Assembly: GCF_003315485.1 (NCBI RefSeq)
Contig: NZ_QNSE01000006.1
Coordinates: forward strand, 62,001 to 126,000
DNA from: Marinomonas rhizomae
Lineage (GTDB): Bacteria > Pseudomonadota > Gammaproteobacteria > Pseudomonadales > Marinomonadaceae
Length of the DNA: 64,000 bases
Direction: 5' to 3'
Shown: positions 33,904 to 43,326 of the stretch, piece by piece
How positions within the stretch are numbered: position 1 is the first letter of the stretch
How the letters are laid out: each line of letters begins with the position of its first letter
Translations under genes and position numbers: made by a program
Notes under the pieces: model-generated
Told to the model about the DNA's origin: nothing
Databases searched by the model: none
What the model saw: only the letters and a program-made list of their open reading frames with translations

Positions 33904-35355
33904 TCATTGTAACGTCTTAGTGGTTTTTTCAGCAATTTTCTTCCCAACCTTCTTCGCGGCCTTGGCAAGCGCTTCGCTTTCGGCGCGAGCGGCGGCGATG
34001 CGTTTGAGCAGTTCGTCGGCGGGTTCGTCTGTTGGATTTTGTGGCACCAGCTCGCCGCGAAAGGCTTTGGCTAGGATGGATTGGGTGAGTTTATCGACGC
34101 GCTGTTGGGCTTTTTGCACTTGCTTTTCGATGGTGTCGGCAAAGGCAAAGTATTGATCCACAAGACGGACGATTTCGGTTTGTTCTTCGATAGAAGGAAG
34201 AGGAATTGCTAAACTTTTTATATCATCTAGACCTAATCCAGCTTTAGTAGCGCCACGCTTGAGAACCTGAACTTGTTTCATTCCTACATTTTTAGAAGCT
34301 ATACAAAAAGCTAAATATTCAGAATCAATAACACCTAATGGTCTAGCAAGAGCCAAATGTTGATTTATATAAGCTTCACCAAAATTTTCAGTAATGCGAG
34401 CAACTCGTCCAACATCTGCAGTAATAGAAATTATTAAATCATTCTCTTTTACTAGTGACCTTTTGCCTTCGATTGTAGCTGGTAAGTCCACATACTGAAG
34501 ATCATTTAAATCCAGTTTTGTAGTGTCATAACGGACATTACTCATTCGCAAAAACAATGCGCCATCTTCTGCATAATATTCAGCCCATCCACGAGAGCCA
34601 CTTGTCACATATTCCAAAATATTCGCCGAAGGAGTAACAATCCATTCATTAGGTAAGTCTGGTAAAGAGCTTTTTGCATTTTCAAAAAGCTCTTGCTTGA
34701 ATTTTAACTTTCCCTTTTCAATTTTTTTACCTTTAAAAACATTCACTTTCCTCCACTCTTCGGTCAATTTCCCGCTAACGGCGGCGGCGAGGACGGATTG
34801 GCGGAAGCGTTTGAGAATGGCGGGGATGCCGTCGAGGCGGGCTTTGATGGTGTCTACCTGCGCTAAGACTTGATCCAATTTTTCGACGATGCGTTTTTGT
34901 TCAGCTAGGGGAGGAAACGCAACCTTCGTCTTCTCAAAAACTCCCTTGGTAACATGCCTGAGACCAACACCGCCATTTGCATTCCCTATCAGCTCTTCTA
35001 ACTTATGATTGATTGCATGACGAAAAAAACCTTTAGAGATCAAATCGTTTGAAAATTCAATTTTGAAAATATGCTGGTTTAAAACAGCATTTTCACCTTT
35101 CCATTCATGAGTACCAAAAGATGTTCCGGGTGTTCCCGACCAAGCAAAAAGTAAGTCGCCTTTTTGGATAAAGTGCCTGTTGTCAAAATCACCATTAAAA
35201 TAATTGAATGGTGCATCTTTCTTATTTAAATTTTGAATACGAATTATTGGAAGGCCAGATGTAGACCATTCAGTTTGTTTGAATGCTCTTCCATTATATA
35301 GCGAGCATAAATCCTTAATTTCTGGGTTTTTCCACCCTTTCGGCAATTCGCTCAC
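33904..35355 (-). CDS. hsdS: Type I restriction-modification specificity subunit
   Basis: A 483-residue DNA-recognition subunit with two target-recognition domains (about 1-150 and 225-395). Each is followed by a conserved helical spacer: FPPLAEQKRIVEKLDQVLAQ, and LPSIEEQTEIVRLVDQYFAF. The repeat LTEEWR/GELVPQNP ends each spacer. It sets the bipartite DNA sequence bound by HsdM and HsdR. The target sequence cannot be read from the protein. It overlaps the hsdM stop by four bases. The recognition domains look more AT-rich than the spacers, as is usual when specificity segments are exchanged. Confidence 0.94.
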   Translation of the reverse strand: MSELPKGWKNPEIKDLCSLYNGRAFKQTEWSTSGLPIIRIQNLNKKDAPFNYFNGDFDNRHFIQKGDLLFAWSGTPGTSFGTHEWKGENAVLNQHIFKIEFSNDLISKGFFRHAINHKLEELIGNANGGVGLRHVTKGVFEKTKVAFPPLAEQKRIVEKLDQVLAQVDTIKARLDGIPAILKRFRQSVLAAAVSGKLTEEWRKVNVFKGKKIEKGKLKFKQELFENAKSSLPDLPNEWIVTPSANILEYVTSGSRGWAEYYAEDGALFLRMSNVRYDTTKLDLNDLQYVDLPATIEGKRSLVKENDLIISITADVGRVARITENFGEAYINQHLALARPLGVIDSEYLAFCIASKNVGMKQVQVLKRGATKAGLGLDDIKSLAIPLPSIEEQTEIVRLVDQYFAFADTIEKQVQKAQQRVDKLTQSILAKAFRGELVPQNPTDEPADELLKRIAAARAESEALAKAAKKVGKKIAEKTTKTLQ

Positions 35356-36980
35356 GCTTGGCCTCCAAATAGTTCGCCTTGGCCTTTGTTCTGCTCTTTG
35401 CTCTGTTCTACGGTTTTTTCTTCCAGTCCAAAGGCTTGTTCTAGCAGTTGCTTTTGCGCTTCGGCTTCGTCGTCGGCGCCGAGGGCTTGCATGAGTTGGT
35501 AAAGCTCGCTCATGGCTTCGGTCAGTTCCGCCATGGCTTCGCCCGCTAAGATGTCTGGCTCGGGTAGGTTTTCCGAGTTACTGGCTTCTAGGTCTTTTAG
35601 CCATGCGATATCTAGGCTGTCGCCTTTTTGCTCACGAATGTAGTCGCGGCTGAATTTGCGCCAGCGGGCGGTGTCGTCGCCTTCGTCGGTAGAAAGCCCG
35701 TCGATTTCACCCATCTGCTGATAGACACCCTCTTCCCGTGGGGATTGGCCGTTGGCGTCTTCTCCGTAGGCCGCGATAAAGCCATCAAAGTGGGCATCGG
35801 TTAACATGCGGCGTTTGCCGAAGGTTTGCATGTTGGTGCGCATGTCGTAGACCCAGGTTTCTTGAGTGCAATTGGTGTCTTGCTGGGGATTATCTGGCGT
35901 GCCTTTTTGGAAAAACAGCACGTTGGTTTTCACCCCTGCGGCGTAGAAGATGCCTGTGGGCAAACGCAAAATGGTATGCAGGTTGCACTTGTTCATTAGG
36001 TCGCGGCGAATGTCGGTGCCTTTGCCGCCTTCGAATAATACGTTATCAGGAATCACCACCGCCGCACGGCCACCGGGTTCCAGTGTTTCAACTATGTGTT
36101 GCATAAAGCAGAGCTGTTTGTTGCCCGTTGGGTGCACAAACTTGCGAGTAATATTGGTGCTAGATGCGCTGCCAAACGGTGGATTAGACAAGACCACATT
36201 GGCTTTGGGCACACTTTCGCCATCCGCGCCCAAGGTGTTGCCCAAACGAATCGCGCCGTGTTCGCTGTCGCCTTCGATGTCGTGCAATAAACAGTTCATC
36301 AAGGCGAGGCGGCGCGTTTCTGGTACCAACTCTAGGCCAATAAAAGCCCGTTCCATTTGGAATTTTTGTATGTCATCGGGCAAGTCTTCTAAGTTATTAC
36401 TGTGAGCCTTGATGTATTTGTCGGCTTCGATCAAGAAGCCCGCCGTGCCGGCCGCTGGGTCTTGGATGATTTCGCGGGGTTGCGGTTTCATCAGTTCCAC
36501 AATGGCGCTGATCAGCGGGCGCGGCGTGAAGTATTGCCCCGCACCAGATTTGGTTTCGTTGGCGTTTTTCTGTAACAAGCCTTCGTACATGTCACCAAAG
36601 TCGTCGCGGGCTTTGCCTGTGCCGTCATTGTCGTACCAATCCAACTTGTCCATGTTGGTAATCAATTCGGTCAATTGCGCGGGTTGAGTAATGGTGGTGG
36701 TGGCGTTGAGGAAAATCGCTTGCACGATGGCATGATGATCGCCATCCAGTTTGTTCAATAAGGTTTTGTAAAAGCTGTGTTGTTCTATACCAATTTTGCT
36801 GGTCAGGTCTTTCCAACGGTAGCCTTCTGGCAATAAGTCTTCGTCTTGGCCAGTTTGTTCGCACATTTTTAGAAACAGCAAAGACGCCAGTTCATTCACG
36901 TAGTTTTGGTAGGACACACCGCCGTCGCGAAGGTTGTCGCACAGCTTCCAGAGTTTGGCGACCAGTTCGTTGTTGTTCAT
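35352..36980 (-). CDS. hsdM: Type I restriction-modification DNA methyltransferase subunit
   Basis: A 542-residue adenine-N6 methyltransferase. The N-terminal HsdM helical domain (LWKLCDNLRDGGVSYQNYV) is followed by the catalytic domain. That domain has GAGQYFTPRPLI, the AdoMet-binding DPAAGTAGFLIEA and the catalytic NPPFGS. With HsdS it methylates host DNA; with HsdR it forms the restriction complex. The C-terminus is long and Gln/Glu-rich (QSKEQNKGQGELFGGQA). It is separated from hsdR by 100 bases with no visible terminator. Confidence 0.95.
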   Translation of the reverse strand: MNNNELVAKLWKLCDNLRDGGVSYQNYVNELASLLFLKMCEQTGQDEDLLPEGYRWKDLTSKIGIEQHSFYKTLLNKLDGDHHAIVQAIFLNATTTITQPAQLTELITNMDKLDWYDNDGTGKARDDFGDMYEGLLQKNANETKSGAGQYFTPRPLISAIVELMKPQPREIIQDPAAGTAGFLIEADKYIKAHSNNLEDLPDDIQKFQMERAFIGLELVPETRRLALMNCLLHDIEGDSEHGAIRLGNTLGADGESVPKANVVLSNPPFGSASSTNITRKFVHPTGNKQLCFMQHIVETLEPGGRAAVVIPDNVLFEGGKGTDIRRDLMNKCNLHTILRLPTGIFYAAGVKTNVLFFQKGTPDNPQQDTNCTQETWVYDMRTNMQTFGKRRMLTDAHFDGFIAAYGEDANGQSPREEGVYQQMGEIDGLSTDEGDDTARWRKFSRDYIREQKGDSLDIAWLKDLEASNSENLPEPDILAGEAMAELTEAMSELYQLMQALGADDEAEAQKQLLEQAFGLEEKTVEQSKEQNKGQGELFGGQA

Positions 36981-37080
36981 AAAACGTCTCTATTAATAAC
37001 ACAATTAAATAAGGTAAAAGCGCCCTAACAGGTGGTTGGCTAAGGCGTATTGAGTGACAGTTGGCGCGTATGATACCGAG

Positions 37081-40000
37081 CTAAGCCAGTTCGTCCCAGA
37101 TATACTCGTTAAATTTCTGCAGAATCTCGTCCAGCTCGTTGTCGAAGGCGTCTTGCAGTTTGCGTTTGCCGCCATCGCGTTTGTAATTGCCGATTTTATA
37201 GACATCGTCGTCCAATACGACCTTGTCTTTTATGGAGCTGGCGAGACGATCCAGCCATTTGATTTGCACTGGGTTCCAGTCGTTTTCGCTTTTTATGCGT
37301 TCAAGGGCGTGGTCGACACGCACATCAAAAGGTAACAACTGCGGGTTTCTCATGCTGGCGCGGCGAATGTGACCGACCAGCTTAGCGGCGATGTCTTGGT
37401 TGGTTTTTTGCTTCCATGCGGTTTGCAACGCGGATTCGTCAAAGTGCTTGGCATCAAACCATTCTTGTAATTCCACCAGCCCTTTACGAGTAAGGTCTCG
37501 CGGCCGATTGACCACCGCATCAAGCGCCGCGAGTTGGTTGACGTTGTCTTTGACCAGTCGATCAAAGGCATCAAGGAAGTCATCTGGCTGGTTGTAATCG
37601 CCATACAGGGTTTCCACGCCAATTACTTTGTCTTCGATATCGGTAAAAATCGGGCGATCTCGCAAACTGTTTATCGTGCGTTTTAAGCCTTCGATTTGCT
37701 CGATCACGGTGGGTAGCTTGGCAAAATACTCAGCGGATTGCTTCGTGCCTTGGCTTTTTAAGGTATTGGCAAACTGAGCAAAATCACAGCCAACCACGTT
37801 GGTTAGACGTTCATCCAATTGTTGCACTTGCTGTTCGACCTCGCGGCTGCGGTCTTTTTGGTAATTCGCTTGGGTGATCACTCGCTGTAGTTTAGACACC
37901 AGCTGTTCATGGCTGTTGTCGGCAAAGGATTTGTCATTGCTTTCGATCACTGTGTAGGTTTTGTCGTCACGAATTTCGGCTACCAAGGTCGACAAGCTGA
38001 CGTTAGGACGCACGACGACAGCTTGCATGGTGTCGACGGATTCCAGCGTAGCAAACAGGTCTACGGCATCAAAAATACGGAAATTGGTTTTGCCAACTTC
38101 GGGACACAAGCGCGTGGCGCGGCCTTTCATTTGCTCGTACAAGATGCGACTGCGCACCTTGCGTAAAAACACCAGATTACAAATGCTAGGAATGTCGATG
38201 CCCGTGGTTAATAGATCCACGGTGACAACGATGTTCGGTAGGCGCTCTTTCTCAAAGCGGGTAATCAGGCTTTGTACCTTGTTGGCGTCTTTGTCGGCGT
38301 TGCCGGTGATCTTGATAATGGCGTCGTGTTCTAGATTCGCGTATGTCAGGTTGTCCGATTGTCGAAAGGCGTTTCTTAAAGTATCGACCACCATGTCGGC
38401 GTGTGCGTTATTGACGCAGAAAATTAAGGTTTTCTGCTGGCTGCTTGGGTCGAGCCAGTTGGTTAATTCTTGGCATACGGCCTTGGTAAAGTTGGTCGCG
38501 ATGATCTGCTTGTTAAAATGATCCACCTCGAAGTTCTGTTCGTCTTCCAAGGTATCCAGTTGTAAATCACCAGTGACAGCAAGACGTTGCACCTGCTCGC
38601 CTTTGGCAAAAGCAATGCCTTTGGTATTGAGTTCGGTGTTGATTTTGATCGGCGGTTGGTAGTCGTTTAAGTAACCATCTATCACGGCGGTGCGGTAAGA
38701 ATAATTGAAAATCGGACGGCCAAAAATCTCGGTGGTATGCAAGGCAGGCGTGGCAGTCAGCGCCAATTTGAAAGCGTCGAATTGGTCGATCACGCGGCGA
38801 TAAGCGGAAATGTAGTCACGCTGGTCACGAAATTCCAATTCCCCTTCGGTTTGTTCTTTATCCAGAATATAGCCACGATGGGCTTCGTCTATGATGATGG
38901 CGTCGTATAAACCAACGGGGATAAATTCGTCGTTTTGCAAAACGCGCTTCACCAAGGATTGCACGGTAGCGACATGAATTTTGGTGCTGCCTTCGGGGAA
39001 ACGGTCGGTCAGCCCTTTGATGTTAAAAATGCTGTTAAAGGTTTGCCCTTGAATGCGAGTATCGTCGAAGGAAGCAATGGCTTGACTGCCCAAGGAACGA
39101 CGATCCACCAAGAACAACACTCGCTTAAAACGCTGAGACTGAATCATTCGAAACATGATGGCGATGGCGGTGCGGGTTTTGCCTGTGCCCGTTGCCATGG
39201 CCAGTAAGGCGCTGCGCTGGCCACTTAGAACAGCACGCTCAACCGCACGTACCGCGTCTTCTTGATAATAACGTAAGCCCAGTTCGCTCATATCGGGGTG
39301 CGTGGTAAACCAGTTGTTTAATTGGCCGATGTTTTGATTAAGCTTGCTAAGCAACTCGTCTGGGGTAAACCATTGGGGCAAGGCGTCTGGCTGGTTGCTG
39401 GCGAGTCGTGTGTCTCTATACCAAATACCGCTTTTGCTTTTTACCGCCGCGCTGTAACCACGGCCATTGGCGGAGAAGCAAAAGGGAATATTGTAGCCAG
39501 TGGCGTTGTATTGGTTGATTTTCAGCTCGCTGACCTGCGCCATCATCTCGCTATCGTTGGCGGCACGTTGGGCGAGCTCGTTTTGGTACGACAGTAAATC
39601 AAAGGTTTGGCTGTAGCGGTAGGCTTCGTTTAGTTTGCTGGCAACGTCTATGTTGTAACGCTTGGCTTCCACCACGCCAACGGGTGTTAATCCGACAAAC
39701 AAGACATAATCGGCAAAGCCCTTACCTGTGTTAGAAAGCGCCGTTTCATCGGTGCCTGTTGGCCATTCGGCAATCGCCATATTACGGCCAATTTGTGGAC
39801 GCGTGCCATTGCTGTGTTTGAGGTGTTGAGTGTCCGCATCCCAACCAGCAAGGCGCAATTGTTCGTCGATCAAATAGCGGGTTTCTTGTTCATCCAAATT
39901 GAGCTTGTTTTGGCTGGCCTGCGTTGCTGTCACCTTGTGGAAAGTGTTTCGCTCTGGCTCGCTGAGTGTGGCTAATTCGTCTTCTTTGGCTTTGAGTTGG

Positions 40001-40644
40001 GCTTCTAAAGCGGCAATACGCGCTTCGCTTTGGGCTTGGGTTTCTTGCTTGCTACTTTCAAATACCGACAAACGGCCTTTTAGCTCGGCTAATTCGGTTT
40101 GTTGCGCTTCGATTTCGGCTTGGCTTTTATGCTCATTTTGTAGAGCCGCTTTTTCAGCTTGAGCAAGTGCTTGCTTTAATAAGGCCATTTCTTGTTGAAA
40201 AGCCTGTTGAGTGGCTTGCTGATCTTGCTTATTGGGCAATTGAAAAAGTGGCGAAGGGAAATCTTTGTCTTGGCTGATCAGTCGGTAATACCAAACCGCC
40301 AAGCGAAAGGCTAAACGCAGGCACATTTCCGCGTCGTTTAAGTCGTTATGGTATTTGTGAACGGCGTCGTTTCCAATGGTACGCAGCTTGTGAAAAACAT
40401 CGAGAATGGTTTGATCGACATTGGCTTTCTTATTAATTTCATCGAGCAGCTTAAACTGGGTTTCTTGTGGCTCGATATTAAGCAAGGTGCCAAGATGGTT
40501 CGCCACGTATTCGCCGAAAATGCGCAACTTTACTAATGTCGTATTTGGATCACCTGGGTAATTATTCTCAGCGGCTTGAGCAATAGAGAAAAGAAAGTCG
40601 TTGTGACCTTTTAGAAATGCAAAATTGGATTTTGTGGTTGTCAT
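37081..40644 (-). CDS. hsdR: Type I restriction endonuclease subunit R
   Basis: A 1187-residue translocase-nuclease. The N-terminus (SNFAFLKGHNDFLFSIAQAAENNYPGDPNTTL) closely follows EcoKI-type HsdR, including NDAVHKYHNDLNDAEMCLRLAFRLAVWYYR. A coiled coil rich in Gln/Glu/Ala spans about 130-215. The PD-(D/E)XK nuclease has D in FADYVLF and EAK in VVEAKRYN. The SF2 motor has ATGTGKT, IIDEAHRGY, LTATP and QMKGRATR. It is the first gene of the block and cuts unmodified DNA after translocation. The 103 bases upstream hold a 12-bp inverted repeat that may control it. Confidence 0.95.
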   Translation of the reverse strand: MTTTKSNFAFLKGHNDFLFSIAQAAENNYPGDPNTTLVKLRIFGEYVANHLGTLLNIEPQETQFKLLDEINKKANVDQTILDVFHKLRTIGNDAVHKYHNDLNDAEMCLRLAFRLAVWYYRLISQDKDFPSPLFQLPNKQDQQATQQAFQQEMALLKQALAQAEKAALQNEHKSQAEIEAQQTELAELKGRLSVFESSKQETQAQSEARIAALEAQLKAKEDELATLSEPERNTFHKVTATQASQNKLNLDEQETRYLIDEQLRLAGWDADTQHLKHSNGTRPQIGRNMAIAEWPTGTDETALSNTGKGFADYVLFVGLTPVGVVEAKRYNIDVASKLNEAYRYSQTFDLLSYQNELAQRAANDSEMMAQVSELKINQYNATGYNIPFCFSANGRGYSAAVKSKSGIWYRDTRLASNQPDALPQWFTPDELLSKLNQNIGQLNNWFTTHPDMSELGLRYYQEDAVRAVERAVLSGQRSALLAMATGTGKTRTAIAIMFRMIQSQRFKRVLFLVDRRSLGSQAIASFDDTRIQGQTFNSIFNIKGLTDRFPEGSTKIHVATVQSLVKRVLQNDEFIPVGLYDAIIIDEAHRGYILDKEQTEGELEFRDQRDYISAYRRVIDQFDAFKLALTATPALHTTEIFGRPIFNYSYRTAVIDGYLNDYQPPIKINTELNTKGIAFAKGEQVQRLAVTGDLQLDTLEDEQNFEVDHFNKQIIATNFTKAVCQELTNWLDPSSQQKTLIFCVNNAHADMVVDTLRNAFRQSDNLTYANLEHDAIIKITGNADKDANKVQSLITRFEKERLPNIVVTVDLLTTGIDIPSICNLVFLRKVRSRILYEQMKGRATRLCPEVGKTNFRIFDAVDLFATLESVDTMQAVVVRPNVSLSTLVAEIRDDKTYTVIESNDKSFADNSHEQLVSKLQRVITQANYQKDRSREVEQQVQQLDERLTNVVGCDFAQFANTLKSQGTKQSAEYFAKLPTVIEQIEGLKRTINSLRDRPIFTDIEDKVIGVETLYGDYNQPDDFLDAFDRLVKDNVNQLAALDAVVNRPRDLTRKGLVELQEWFDAKHFDESALQTAWKQKTNQDIAAKLVGHIRRASMRNPQLLPFDVRVDHALERIKSENDWNPVQIKWLDRLASSIKDKVVLDDDVYKIGNYKRDGGKRKLQDAFDNELDEILQKFNEYIWDELA

Positions 40645-40682
40645 TGCGTTCTAAAGTCCCTTTTTCGCTTAATGTCGTCATC

Positions 40683-40712
40683 TTGAATTGTCAGTTTACC
40701 CTGACAATTCAA
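40683..40712. promoter_or_regulatory. Perfect 12-bp inverted repeat upstream of hsdR
   Basis: TTGAATTGTCAG and CTGACAATTCAA with a 6-base spacer, 39 bases before the hsdR start and 36 bases after the LysR stop. No T-run follows on either strand, so a terminator is less likely than an operator for the restriction genes. An attenuating hairpin in the 5' leader is also possible. Confidence 0.5.
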
Positions 40713-40747
40713 ATTGCGAAATCCTTTCATTGTTATTGGATAGATTT

Positions 40748-41653
40748 TCACCAAGGATGCTCGGCAAAGTATTGCTCCAGATGATCGATCAAGGCTCGCA
40801 CATTGGGTGATAGATGTTTTCGTGACGAATAAAGCGCATAGATAATCAGGTCTTTGGGTTTCCACTCGGGTAAGACATGACATAAATGCCTATCGTTGAT
40901 GTAACGATTGGCCAAGTAAGTCGGCAACATACTAATCCCCACCCCATTAAGCGTACCGTGAAGTATCGCGGTGGCTTCGTTGATGGTTAAACGACAATCT
41001 ACCGTAATCGATTCAAATTGATCGTGTTTGGACAAATGCCAAATATGTTGCTCAAAGTTTTTATAGCCCAAGCAATCATGCGGAGATAAATCCTGCGGTT
41101 GCTGAATGCGACCTAATGCTTGTTGAGCTTGGTCTAGGTATTCAGGTGAAGCAACCAGAACGGATTCGCACACGGCAATGGGTTTGCCGATTAACGACGG
41201 ATCCGGATTCGAGGCAATACGTATGGCAAGGTCAATACTTTTTTCCGTCAAATCAGCCGTGCTGTCTTCTAGGTCGATGTCGACACGTACTTTTGGATAC
41301 AGCTGCATAAAGTCTTGAATCGCCGGCATCAATTGTGAAAAGCCAAACGACATACTGGTCGTTATCCTAACCAAACCAGACAGCTCTTTACCTGAGTTCG
41401 CCAGAGCGGTAATTTTTTCAGCCTGCTCAAGCCACAACTCAACGTCCTTTAAACACGCCTCCCCCGCCGTAGTAAGCGATATTTTACGAGTCGTTCGATG
41501 CAATAATCTGGTTTTCAGCCAATCTTCCATGGCTTCCATATAACGCGTCACCATAGGACGAGACATATTGAGACGCTCAGCCGTTACCGTAAAGCTACGT
41601 GACTGAGCCACATCGATAAATACCTTAGCGGCCGTAACACGATCCATTTTCAT
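40748..41653 (-). CDS. LysR-family transcriptional regulator
   Basis: A 301-residue LysR regulator of the CrgA-like subgroup. The winged helix-turn-helix is at residues 5-62 (AAKVFIDVAQSRSFTVTAERLNMSRPMVTRYMEAMEDWL). The effector domain follows (ITTSMSFGFSQLMPAIQDFMQLYPKVRVDI). It is transcribed divergently from the metallo-beta-lactamase-fold gene. The shared 117-base gap contains AACAATCTTGTT (41681-41692), a small palindrome that could be its binding site. Its likely target is the divergent pair; the inducer is unknown. Confidence 0.9.
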   Translation of the reverse strand: MKMDRVTAAKVFIDVAQSRSFTVTAERLNMSRPMVTRYMEAMEDWLKTRLLHRTTRKISLTTAGEACLKDVELWLEQAEKITALANSGKELSGLVRITTSMSFGFSQLMPAIQDFMQLYPKVRVDIDLEDSTADLTEKSIDLAIRIASNPDPSLIGKPIAVCESVLVASPEYLDQAQQALGRIQQPQDLSPHDCLGYKNFEQHIWHLSKHDQFESITVDCRLTINEATAILHGTLNGVGISMLPTYLANRYINDRHLCHVLPEWKPKDLIIYALYSSRKHLSPNVRALIDHLEQYFAEHPW

Positions 41654-41680
41654 TCCTTTTAAAATTAGAACGATTTAAGA

Positions 41681-41692
41681 AACAATCTTGTT
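41681..41692. promoter_or_regulatory. Candidate LysR operator
   Basis: AACAA-TC-TTGTT, a short palindrome in the gap between the LysR gene and the divergent MBL-fold gene. It lies 28 bases upstream of the LysR start. LysR sites often follow T-N11-A with dyad symmetry; this fits loosely. Confidence 0.3.
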
Positions 41693-41770
41693 CATTTTTG
41701 TGTGTTTTTCTGATCATGTCAATTCTCTATTATCGCCACATCAACGCAACATTCACTCTTGGAGAATATA

Positions 41771-42637
41771 ATGAAACAACTGGTTACCTTAGCGGCTTCC
41801 GCTCTTATCGCGCATTCTGCATTGGCAGCAGACACTAAAACGTTAACGCTGGATGTTTATAATGCCGCGCCTAGTAGCTTTGGCGTAACCTCTACCGTCG
41901 TATATGGCGAAACAGAAGCCATGGTCATTGATGCTGGATTTACGAAGGCGGATGCATTGCGCATTGCCGCTAAAGTATTGGATTCTAAAAAAGAACTAAA
42001 AACCATTTTTATTAGCCAAGCAGATCCAGACTATTATTTTGGTGCGGAAACACTGCACAACATTTTTCCAAAAGCAGACATCATTACTACGCCTGCTGTA
42101 AAAAAAGTTATTGAAGAAAAAATGGCGGGGAAATTGGCTTTTTGGGGCTCTCAAATGGGCGCAAACGCACCGGTCGCACCTATCGTCCCTTCCGCTTACA
42201 CTCAATCTACTTTGACGATTGATGGTCAAACCATTGAGATTCGTGGTACGGAAGGTGTGTTAGCCCACCGCCCTTACCTTTGGATTCCATCCAACAAAGC
42301 CATTTTGGGCAACGTTGCCGTATTCGGTAACATGCACTTGTGGATGGCCGATGCGCAATCGGATGCGTCTCAAGCGGCTTGGAAAGTACAGTTACAAGAA
42401 ATGCTCGACCTTAGACCAACTACGGTTGTACCGGGTCATATGGCACAAGGTACTGCGTTAACTGCAGACAACATTCGCTTCTCGCTTGATTACATCAATG
42501 CCTTCCAAACCGCGAAGAAAGACAGCAAAAACAGTGCTGAATTAATTAAAACGATGACAACGGAATACCCAAAAGCACAAGGTGATTTAAACCTAAACAT
42601 CGCAGCGAAAGTCCATAAAGGTGAAATGAAATGGTAA
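41771..42637 (+). CDS. Exported MBL-fold protein with degenerate metal site
   Basis: A 288-residue protein. ATG at 41771 is chosen over a TTG twelve bases earlier because GGAGA sits just before it and the sequence starts with a clean signal peptide (MKQLVTLAASALIAHSALAA). The metallo-beta-lactamase fold is recognisable (TSTVVYGETEAMVIDAGFTKADA, then VVPGHMAQG). The usual HxHxDH motif is replaced by ISQADPDYYFG (residues 81-91): Asp87 is kept, but the three His positions are Gln83, Asp85 and Tyr88. Metal binding must be altered or lost. It overlaps the DsbA-like gene by seven bases. Periplasmic location is likely; the reaction is unknown. Confidence 0.8.
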   Translation: MKQLVTLAASALIAHSALAADTKTLTLDVYNAAPSSFGVTSTVVYGETEAMVIDAGFTKADALRIAAKVLDSKKELKTIFISQADPDYYFGAETLHNIFPKADIITTPAVKKVIEEKMAGKLAFWGSQMGANAPVAPIVPSAYTQSTLTIDGQTIEIRGTEGVLAHRPYLWIPSNKAILGNVAVFGNMHLWMADAQSDASQAAWKVQLQEMLDLRPTTVVPGHMAQGTALTADNIRFSLDYINAFQTAKKDSKNSAELIKTMTTEYPKAQGDLNLNIAAKVHKGEMKW

Positions 42638-43251
42638 AAGTGCATTATTTTTTCGACCCAATGTGTGGTTGGTGTTACGGAGCAACATCGTTAATTGGAA
42701 TACTAGCAGAGATGACTGAGTTCGAAATTCATTACCACCCAGGTGGCATGATTCCGAAACGTGCGATTGATCCGTCTTTCAGGCAACATATTTTGCAGGC
42801 TGACAGTCAAATTGCCGCCATGACAAACACCCACTTTGGCGAGGCTTATAAAGCCAGAGTAGCAAACAGTGGCGAGTTTGTTCTTGACTCATACTTACCA
42901 ACCCAAGCCTTTTTGGTTGGCATCGAGATGGGCATTGAACCACATTTGATGCTGAAAACGATTCAAGAAGCGCATTACCAAGATGGTAAAGAGCTGGATA
43001 AAGCCGAAGCGTTACAGGCTTTAGCGGTTTCTTTAGGCCTTGATGAAGCCACTTGGAAAGTAAAAATGGCAGAAGCGACATCTACCATGATGGAAGAGAT
43101 CCAAGAAAGCCAAAAGTTGATGGGACGGTTGCAGGTAAGCGGTTTCCCGACCTTGATCATCGAAAAAGACGGTCAGTTCGTTCGCTTACCTCACAGTTCT
43201 TACTACGGTAAGCCAGCTGAATGGGAAGCGTATTTGGTGTCTTTGACATAA
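42631..43251 (+). CDS. DsbA/FrnE-family thioredoxin-fold protein
   Basis: A 206-residue protein with the thioredoxin-fold start VHYFFDPMCGWCYGATSL, where CGWC is the redox pair (residues 12-15). HPGGMIPK and the later cis-Pro loop VSGFPTLII complete the active site. No signal peptide is visible, so it is probably cytoplasmic, as for FrnE-like oxidoreductases and related glutathione-dependent isomerases. It is translationally coupled to the MBL-fold gene, and the pair is likely controlled by the divergent LysR protein. Its partner may be a thiol compound or an electrophile; the sequence does not say which. Confidence 0.85.
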   Translation: MVKVHYFFDPMCGWCYGATSLIGILAEMTEFEIHYHPGGMIPKRAIDPSFRQHILQADSQIAAMTNTHFGEAYKARVANSGEFVLDSYLPTQAFLVGIEMGIEPHLMLKTIQEAHYQDGKELDKAEALQALAVSLGLDEATWKVKMAEATSTMMEEIQESQKLMGRLQVSGFPTLIIEKDGQFVRLPHSSYYGKPAEWEAYLVSLT

Positions 43252-43266
43252 TACGGCAATCCGTTA

Positions 43267-43309
43267 TAAAAACCTCCTGCATTAAGGCAGTTAATACAGG
43301 AGGTTTTAT
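43267..43309. terminator. Bidirectional terminator between dsbA-like and lpxR-like genes
   Basis: Stem AACCTCCTG/CAGGAGGTT (43271-43279 with 43297-43305), with A-run on the left and TTATT on the right. It lies 19 bases after the plus-strand stop and 21 bases from the minus-strand stop, so it serves both convergent genes. Confidence 0.85.
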
Positions 43310-43326
43310 TATGAAACTAAGTAATA

